This document shows positions 60,901 through 64,000 of a stretch of 64,000 bases of DNA, piece after piece. Where the stretch lies: NCBI GenBank assembly GCA_964019135.1, contig OZ025265.1:620001-684000 (forward strand), written 5' to 3'. Position numbers and translations under genes: made by a program. The DNA comes from Arenicola marina (lineage: Eukaryota > Annelida > Polychaeta > Arenicolidae). The stretch's first letter is position 1, and each line of letters begins with the position of its first letter. The notes under the pieces were generated by a model. The model saw only the letters and a program-made list of their open reading frames with translations, was not told where the DNA came from and did no database searches.

Positions 60901-63388
60901 AAGCTGGTAAAAAGAATGTCTGGGACTCAGAAGTGAAGGGATGAGGTTCTTGAATGATTAAATAAAGTTGTTCATTAAAATTCATGGAGAATGTTATAAA
61001 CATGTTTTTTTTTAAACGGAGATGGATACTGATCTGACTCCGTACAGTGGCGCCCTCTTACATCACGCCGGAGCGCTCCAGCACGGAGAGTGATCCGTAC
61101 AGTGGCGCCCCCTTACATCACGCTGGAGCGCTCCAGCACGGAGAGTGATCCGTACAGTGGCGCCCCCTTACATCACGCTAAAGCGCTCCAGCACGGAGAG
61201 TGATCCGTACAGTGGCGCCCTCTTACATCACGCTGGAGCACCCCAGGGCGGAGTGATCCGTACAGTGGTGCCCCCTTACATCACGCTGGAGCACCCCGAG
61301 GATGGAGAGTGATCTGTACAGTGGCGCCCCCTTACATCACACTGGAGCACCCCAAGGATGGAGAGTGATCTGTAAAGTGGCGCCCCCTTACATCACACTG
61401 GAGCACCCCAGCACGGAAAGTGATCCCTACATTGGCGCCCCCTTACATCACGCTGGAGCATCCCCAGCACGGAGAGTGATCCGTAGTGGCGCCCCCTAAC
61501 ATCACCCTGGAGCACCCCAGCACGGAGAGTGATCCGTAATGGCGCCCCCTTACATCACGCTGGAGCACCCCCAGCACAGAGAGTGATCCGTAGTGGCGGC
61601 CCCTTACATCACGCTGGAGCACCCCAGCACGGAGAGTGATCCGTAGTGGCGCCCCCTAACATCACGCTGGAGCACCCCCAGCACAGAGAGTGATCCGTAA
61701 TGGCGCCCCCTTACATCACGCTGGAGCACCCCTAGGATGGAGAGTAATCCGGACAGCGGCGCCCCCTTACATCACGCTGGAGCACCCCAGGGCGGAGAGT
61801 GATCCGTACAGTGGTGCCCCCTTACATCACGCTGGAGCACCCCAAGGTTGGAGAGTGATCCATACAGTGGCGCCCCCTAACATCACGCTGGAGTGCCCCA
61901 GGGCGGAGAGTGATCCGTACAGTGGCGCCCCCTTACATCACGCTGGAGCGCCCCAGGGTGGAGAGTGATCCGTACAGTGGCGCCCCCTTACATCACGCTG
62001 GAGCACCCCCAGCACAGAGAGTGATCCGTAGTGGCGGCCCCTTACATCACGCTGGAGCACCCCTAGGATGGAGAGTAATCCGGACAGTGGCGCCCCCTTA
62101 CATCACGCTGGAGCACCCCAGGGCGGAGTGATCCGTACAGTGGCGCCCCCTTACATCACGCTGGAGCGCCCCAGGGTGGAGAGTGATCCGTACAGTGGCG
62201 CCCCCTTACATCACGCTGGAGCACCCCCAGCACAGAGAGTGATCCGTAGTGGCGGCCCCTTACATCACGCTGGAGCACCCCTAGGATGGAGAGTAATCCG
62301 GACAGTGGCGCCCCCTTACATCATGCTGGAGCGCCCAAGGTTGGAGAGTGATCCGTACAGTGGCGCCCCCTAACATCACGCTGGAGTGCCCCAGGGCGGA
62401 GAGTGATCCGTACAGTGGCGCCCCCTTACATCACGCTGGAGCACCCCCAGCACAGAGAGTGATCCGTAGTGGCGCCCCCTAACATCACGCTGGAGCACCC
62501 CCAGCACAGAGAGTGATCCGTAATGGCGCCCCCTTACATCACGCTGGAGCACCCCCAGCACAGAGAGTGATCCGTAGTGGCGCCCCCTTACATCACGCTG
62601 GAGCACCCCCCAGCACAGAGAGTGATCCGTAGTGGCGGCCCCTTACATCACGCTGGAGCACCCGCAGGATGGAGAGTAATCCGGACAGTAGCGCCCCTTA
62701 CATCACGCTGGAGCGCCCCAGGGTGGAGAGTGATCCGTACAGTGGCGCCCCCTTACATTACGCTGGAGCACCCCCAGGATAAGGAGTAATCCGTACAGTG
62801 GCGCCCCCTAACATCACGCTGGAGTGCCCCAGGGCGGAGAGTGATCCGTACAGTGGCGCCCCCTTACCTTGGAGGTAGTCAGCAGCATCATTGTGGATCG
62901 CTCCAGCACGGAGCGTGCGGCGCCGATCTGAGCTCTCGCCTTCTCACTCTTCAAGTCCTGCACACAGACGAAAAGCAAACAAAATCAAATCTCCACTAAA
63001 CTGCCGTGTTAAAATAATGCCATTTATTACATATTATATACATACGGATTTAGTATATTTCAGGCATGTAAGCAATGTAAATTCAATTATTTAATCATGG
63101 AAGTCTGATCGTGTTATATATAATCGTACCAGATCTGAAAGTTAAACGAAACGACATGCCCAAACAAGTGTGCAAACATGTGACACGTGAAAATAACTGA
63201 CATTTGCCTCTGGACAGATGAGTAAAACTTACATTTTGCCTATCTCTAGACAGATGAGCAAAACTTACATTTTGCCTATCTCCGGACAGGTGTGCAAGCT
63301 CAACCATCTCGTTGCCGAACTGACTGAAAGCCTTGACGAAATCCGTGAATCCACAGACGTTCTCTATTTTGTTTAGACTCGATAATAC
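48755..63388 (-). CDS. CTNNAL1: alpha-catulin, C-terminal ~638 residues in 13 exons (5' end beyond window)
   Basis: Alpha-catulin belongs to the vinculin/alpha-catenin family of helical-bundle scaffold proteins; vertebrate catulin is a cytoplasmic scaffold linked to Rho-GEF signalling. Thirteen exons with GT/AG borders join without any frame change: 63269-63388, 62868-62957, 60413-60628, 59657-59860, 58898-58984, 58024-58182, 57547-57639, 54769-54957, 51470-51520, 50272-50532, 49839-49961, 49335-49418, 48755-48994. The joined product is collinear with human catulin from about residue 170 to the end. It carries the family-diagnostic stretches FSQFGNEMVE, LSGDRQN, TDSAYTSHE, SKIAKEN and TRGEGPLKTTQD, which separate catulin from alpha-catenin and vinculin. 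Every visible intron is phase 0. The N-terminal exons are missing because the window ends. Oddities: eight exon borders are copied into adjoining minisatellites, and the tail is longer than and unlike the vertebrate C terminus. No polyadenylation signal was recognised on this strand downstream of the stop. Identity is based on remembered family sequence, not a search. Confidence 0.96.
49335..49418 (-). CDS. CTNNAL1: catulin exon l
   Basis: Twenty-eight codons, VDSVIQETKNLMNAIAKVV to CTTK. Acceptor ACCGACAG, donor AAG|GTACGT. It aligns with the vertebrate VDKCITKTRSMM segment. Its first codons and the acceptor occur again about 69 bp upstream on the coding strand. Confidence 0.92.
49391..49550 (-). 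repeat. 69-bp array copying catulin exon l start and acceptor
   Basis: TTTGTCTCCTGTATCACACT starts at 49393 (exonic) and recurs at 49462; a partial copy lies at 49530. The second copy keeps CGACAGGTGG, i.e. an acceptor plus the first exon codons. Confidence 0.9.
49613..49815 (-). mobile_element. tRNA-derived SINE copy
   Basis: Closely matches the SINE at 16688-16945: the B box on the minus strand is GGTTCGAGCCC and the A-box region TAGCTCAGTGAC. The (AACC)n tail end is missing. It sits directly beside the exon k donor. Confidence 0.85.
49839..49961 (-). CDS. CTNNAL1: catulin exon k
   Basis: Forty-one codons, VPAGLHKTELIAHQERLP to KAATFNK. Acceptor TTTGTTTAG, donor AAG|GTACAG. It aligns with the vertebrate segment containing LIPLCHQL (here LPVLCQQL). 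A tRNA-derived SINE lies directly downstream (49613-49815), only about 24 bp from the donor. Confidence 0.93.
50045..50130. mobile_element. degenerate tRNA-like SINE fragment
   Basis: GCCTGAGCAACTGAGCTAGGGAG and CCAGGGTTCGAGCCCACGAC resemble the reverse complements of an A box and a B box, followed by a second TCAGCTAGGGAGCC. Located in the intron between exons j and k. Confidence 0.5.
50272..50532 (-). CDS. CTNNAL1: catulin exon j (most conserved)
   Basis: Eighty-seven codons, EQAKIAKLGLEMKL to KEFMSH. Acceptor CCTTTGCAG, donor CAT|GTGAGA. It contains NMSSMAFAMYLFTRGEG followed by PLKTTQDL, the strongest family signature in the gene. Third positions are strongly GC-biased compared with the AT-rich intron next to it. 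Confidence 0.97.
51470..51520 (-). CDS. CTNNAL1: catulin micro-exon i (17 codons)
   Basis: A 51-bp exon encoding KHGTTTRSVKPVRLNAE, found by bridging the gap between SLPRPG and EQAKIAKLG. Acceptor GGCCTTAG, donor GAG|GTAATA. Phase 0 at both ends, and the length and position match the vertebrate linker. It is short and basic, and a likely candidate for alternative inclusion. Less certain than its neighbours because the linker is poorly conserved. Confidence 0.82.
51862..52325. repeat. 10-bp array (ATGTACCATA)n in a catulin intron
   Basis: About 45 degenerate copies of a decamer, with A/T changes at the last positions and GTACCACAGT variants. One short interruption near 52160-52195. Confidence 0.88.
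53793..53903 (+). repeat. ~54-bp two-copy tandem repeat
   Basis: TCCTACAGCATGCGTCTCCC begins twice, at about 53800 and 53851, followed by TATTATCGCCCACGG(A/C)GCGGG in both. It lies inside a catulin intron (between exons h and i) and no exon is involved. Confidence 0.85.
54487..54795 (-). repeat. 55-bp array copying catulin exon h donor
   Basis: Period exactly 55 bp (anchor TATGGTAAAG at 54521, 54576, 54631, 54686, 54741). Each coding-strand copy has GCC(C/A)AGGCCCGGGGTGAGT-like sequence, matching the exon h end and donor with a few changes. Confidence 0.92.
54769..54957 (-). CDS. CTNNAL1: catulin exon h
   Basis: Sixty-three codons, ILQASKTLAQYPASKIAKEN to VYLSLPRPG. Acceptor TTGGCCTCAG, donor CCCGGG|GTGAGT. 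SKIAKENVDVF and YLSLPRP are nearly the vertebrate sequence. About 27 bp spanning the exon end and donor are copied in a 55-bp array directly downstream. Confidence 0.95.
55091..57570 (-). repeat. 33-bp minisatellite derived from catulin exon g donor (about 75 copies)
   Basis: The unit on the coding strand reads TACACAGCTCAAGTCTCTG then TCACCCATGGTAGG. It equals the last seven codons of exon g plus its donor. Because 33 is divisible by three, long frames stay open on both strands (for example LKSLSPMVGTQ repeated on the minus strand). Some units lack 6-7 bp, which shifts the frame. The open frames are not called as separate genes. Confidence 0.97.
57547..57639 (-). CDS. CTNNAL1: catulin exon g, donor copied into the 33-bp array
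   Basis: Thirty-one codons, VCKLLRHIAGSEPLAIW to SHLKSLSPM. Acceptor GGTACAG, donor CCCATG|GTAGGT. VCKLLRHIAGSEPL matches the vertebrate CRLLRHISGTEPL. The final codons LKSLSPM and the donor form the repeated unit of the array below, and the exon frame stays open into the array to about 57013. Confidence 0.95.
57838..57965 (-). mobile_element. tandem tRNA-like SINE heads
   Basis: Two copies of GGGTTCGAACCC-type B boxes with accompanying GCTCAGT(T)GGT-type A boxes lie about 70 bp apart. On the minus strand they read AGCTCAG..GGTTCGAACC. This is a second SINE family, also at 18215-18275 and 50045-50130. Confidence 0.6.
58024..58182 (-). CDS. CTNNAL1: catulin exon f
   Basis: Fifty-three codons, LQATAMDQASDVFKS to FEEHSEQLQE. 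Acceptor CCCCTCAG, donor GAG|GTGGGT. It aligns with the vertebrate segment that precedes CRLLRH. The acceptor and the first 13 codons occur twice more upstream on the coding strand (58232-58412), so there are three competing acceptor-like sites. Confidence 0.94.
58141..58420 (-). repeat. ~90-bp array copying catulin exon f start and acceptor
   Basis: Three copies of the exon f 5' end (GTCTGAGGCCTGGTCC on the plus strand at 58150, 58242 and 58331), each followed by TGTAGCT(G/A)A(G/T), a polypurine tract and TACATGGTGTGATTTGAACAC. Each carries a pyrimidine tract plus an AG acceptor-like site on the coding strand. Confidence 0.92.
58430..58525 (-). mobile_element. tRNA-derived SINE head in a catulin intron
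   Basis: On the minus strand TAGCTCACTCAGTAGA resembles a Pol III A box and GCGTTCAAATCTC, about 35 bp further on, a B box. No tRNA fold was checked. It differs from the SINE at 16688-16945. Confidence 0.6.
58617..58910 (-). repeat. ~64-bp array copying catulin exon e end and donor
   Basis: Five units including the exon itself, starting near 58617, 58681, 58746, 58811 and 58865. Each coding-strand copy has CCTCCG(C/T)AAACAGGTAGGGCGTCC, i.e. the last exon codons plus the splice donor, followed by a GGGATCCTGGTCTCATG block. Confidence 0.92.
58898..58984 (-). CDS. CTNNAL1: catulin exon e
   Basis: Twenty-nine codons, DQKDNTAPNQELE to NLRKQ, a predicted charged helix that aligns with the vertebrate ELELSILK region. 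Acceptor TTTCCCAG, donor CAG|GTAGGG. The last five to seven codons plus the donor are repeated downstream in a ~64-bp array (58617-58910). Confidence 0.93.
59467..59556 (-). mobile_element. tRNA-derived SINE with internal deletion
   Basis: Keeps TCTTTATCCTGCGACCA, then jumps to CGTGCCGTTAGGCTCTC and the A-box side TAGCTCAGTGGGC. The B box is deleted. It lies about 100 bp from the exon d donor. Confidence 0.8.
59657..59860 (-). CDS. CTNNAL1: catulin exon d
   Basis: Sixty-eight codons, DLVEMTRVTLVG to GTRL. It includes the hallmark TDSAYTSHENRERIL, which differs from the vertebrate stretch at only one or two residues. Acceptor GCCCAG, donor CTG|GTACGG. No boundary-copying repeat was seen at either edge of this exon. 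Confidence 0.95.
60413..60628 (-). CDS. CTNNAL1: catulin exon c
   Basis: Seventy-two codons, from TVLRHPDCESARRNREGVF to LKECE. Acceptor GCTCGCAG, donor GAG|GTCAGA. The first half aligns well with vertebrate catulin. The second half (around VSGDVSPSMAVNGDSGIS) is a low-conservation linker, longer and richer in Gly/Ser than in vertebrates. GC-rich compared with the flanking introns. Confidence 0.94.
60655..61040. repeat. ~195-bp two-copy tandem duplication in a catulin intron
   Basis: The segments starting near 60661 and 60855 share GTGCTTCATGCCAG-like starts, GGGTTAAAGC, a GGGACT..GTGAAGGG block, TGATTAA and AAACGGAGATGGATACTGAT. The copies are diverged. The second runs directly into the 55-bp array. 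Confidence 0.75.
61041..62867 (-). repeat. 55-bp minisatellite derived from catulin exon b border
   Basis: About 34 units of ~55 bp (variants of 51-53 bp lack part of GTACAG). On the coding strand each unit contains ATGTAAGGGGGCGCC, resembling the true donor AAG|GTAAGGGGGCGCC, and TCCGTGCTGGAGCGCTCC, resembling exon b coding bases. The array ends exactly at the exon b donor. Confidence 0.95.
62868..62957 (-). CDS. CTNNAL1: catulin exon b
   Basis: Thirty codons starting DLKSEKARAQ and ending MMLLTTSK, collinear with the vertebrate segment that follows LSGDRQN. Acceptor GTGTGCAG, donor AAG|GTAAGG. The segment around SVLERS (bases near 62905-62930) and the donor both reappear in the 55-bp array that starts immediately downstream. 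Confidence 0.95.
63203..63303 (-). repeat. 36-bp duplication of exon a end and donor
   Basis: Copies with donors at 63268 and 63232 are 36 bp apart; a third degraded copy lies at 63203-63220. Each copy reads AHLS(G/R)DRQN followed by GTAAGT. Thirty-six bp is 12 codons, so use of the second donor keeps the frame. Confidence 0.9.
63269..63388 (-). CDS. CTNNAL1: catulin exon a (first visible exon)
   Basis: Forty codons, phase 0 at both ends. The acceptor is TTTTCTCTTCAG and the donor AAT|GTAAGT. It encodes FSQFGNEMVELAHLSGDRQN near its end, nearly identical to the vertebrate protein. The last 12 codons plus the donor are duplicated 36 bp downstream (second donor at 63232). Confidence 0.95.
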
Positions 63389-64000
63389 CTGAAGAGAAAA
63401 TACCAAAAAATGACAACAAGCTTTGTCGGTCACAGATAGGCTTATTTAGTCATAAGCGCAAATGCCGCGAAACAATTCTTACAACTTAAAGCAAAACAAA
63501 AGCTGCAAATCCATCGTCTTTCGCAAATGGACGGATGCCAACAACTACATATGTTAATACCATTGCTACCACCACAATTACAAGTACTTCAAGCCACACC
63601 ATAATCAATATGATATCGCTAAGATGTCTTGCTCTATACTATACAACCGTTCCTACTGGCGTAAGGTAGCGCTAAACACAACTGCCAATCAAAACCTAAA
63701 GGCACAAATTTAGGCTAATGCCTCCTGATAATAATCCTGAAACAGCTATGATACTGTTAAAAAGCCAAGCGACGGAATTGCACATATAATGAGACAATTG
63801 TACGCTAATGAAGCCCATCGTTAAATGCATGAAAAATGATTCACATTTGCCTCGAAAACATGTTCACGAGACGTGTGTTGAAATATTTACGCAGTTGGCG
63901 CTTTGTTTTTACTCAGCGGTTTACGGTAATGGACGCATATTCGCATTGGGAAGCGATGAAATTAGTTTTAACTGCCTCTCCCAGCTGGTTGATAGAGAAC

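Noticed and set aside
63961..64000. Upstream catulin exon with INQLGEAV at the right edge
   Set aside because: It resembles the far N-terminal AIQRVGQAV region, but the exon expected directly before exon a should match the LLSSVTKVLLLADRV region, and the donor GTTAAA is weak.

Overview
This is eukaryotic DNA: one multi-exon gene lies at the right end, and the remaining three quarters is intergenic or intronic sequence packed with minisatellites and transposon remains. Introns with GT/AG borders, tRNA-derived SINEs, LINE reverse-transcriptase fragments, hAT-like and other MITEs, poly-C/poly-G tracts and more than twenty tandem arrays all fit an animal nuclear genome. The alpha-catulin protein is close to the vertebrate one, and several of its introns carry minisatellites that copy an exon-intron boundary. 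I recall such boundary minisatellites being described in amphioxus. Together these suggest a cephalochordate (Branchiostoma), but this is an inference and another marine invertebrate is possible.

The only confidently coding gene is alpha-catulin (CTNNAL1, vinculin/alpha-catenin family) on the minus strand, 63388 down to 48755. Thirteen exons are visible, all separated by phase-0 introns, and they encode about 638 residues. The N-terminal exons lie beyond the right edge. The protein ends in a Ser-rich tail whose stop codon sits inside a 32-bp repeat array.

Left part (1-19.8 kb): gene-poor DNA with a 34-bp CRE-rich array (4.0-4.4 kb), a MITE (5.96-6.23 kb), a frameshifted LINE (8.8-10.8 kb), a 40-bp array (12.15-12.99 kb), and a 31-bp E-box array (15.3-17.1 kb) split by a SINE with a 15-bp target duplication. 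Middle (19.8-33 kb): a 175-copy 15-bp array containing a 555-bp higher-order duplication, then an AT-rich island flanked on both sides by copies of one inverted-repeat family. Then (33-48 kb): further members of that family, a LINE 3' end, a 40-bp higher-order array, and a 38-bp array in which an 827-bp block carrying a MITE has been tandemly duplicated. Right part (48-64 kb): the catulin gene.

The most striking observation is in catulin. At eight places (five splice donors, two splice acceptors and the stop codon) a tandem array begins inside an exon and repeats the exon end together with its boundary. Two of these arrays (33 bp at 55.1-57.5 kb and 36 bp at 63.2-63.3 kb) have unit lengths divisible by three, so each extra splice donor would add in-frame residues. 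Long open frames inside the arrays elsewhere (up to 881 codons at 19.8-22.5 kb) are products of repeat periodicity and are not called as genes.
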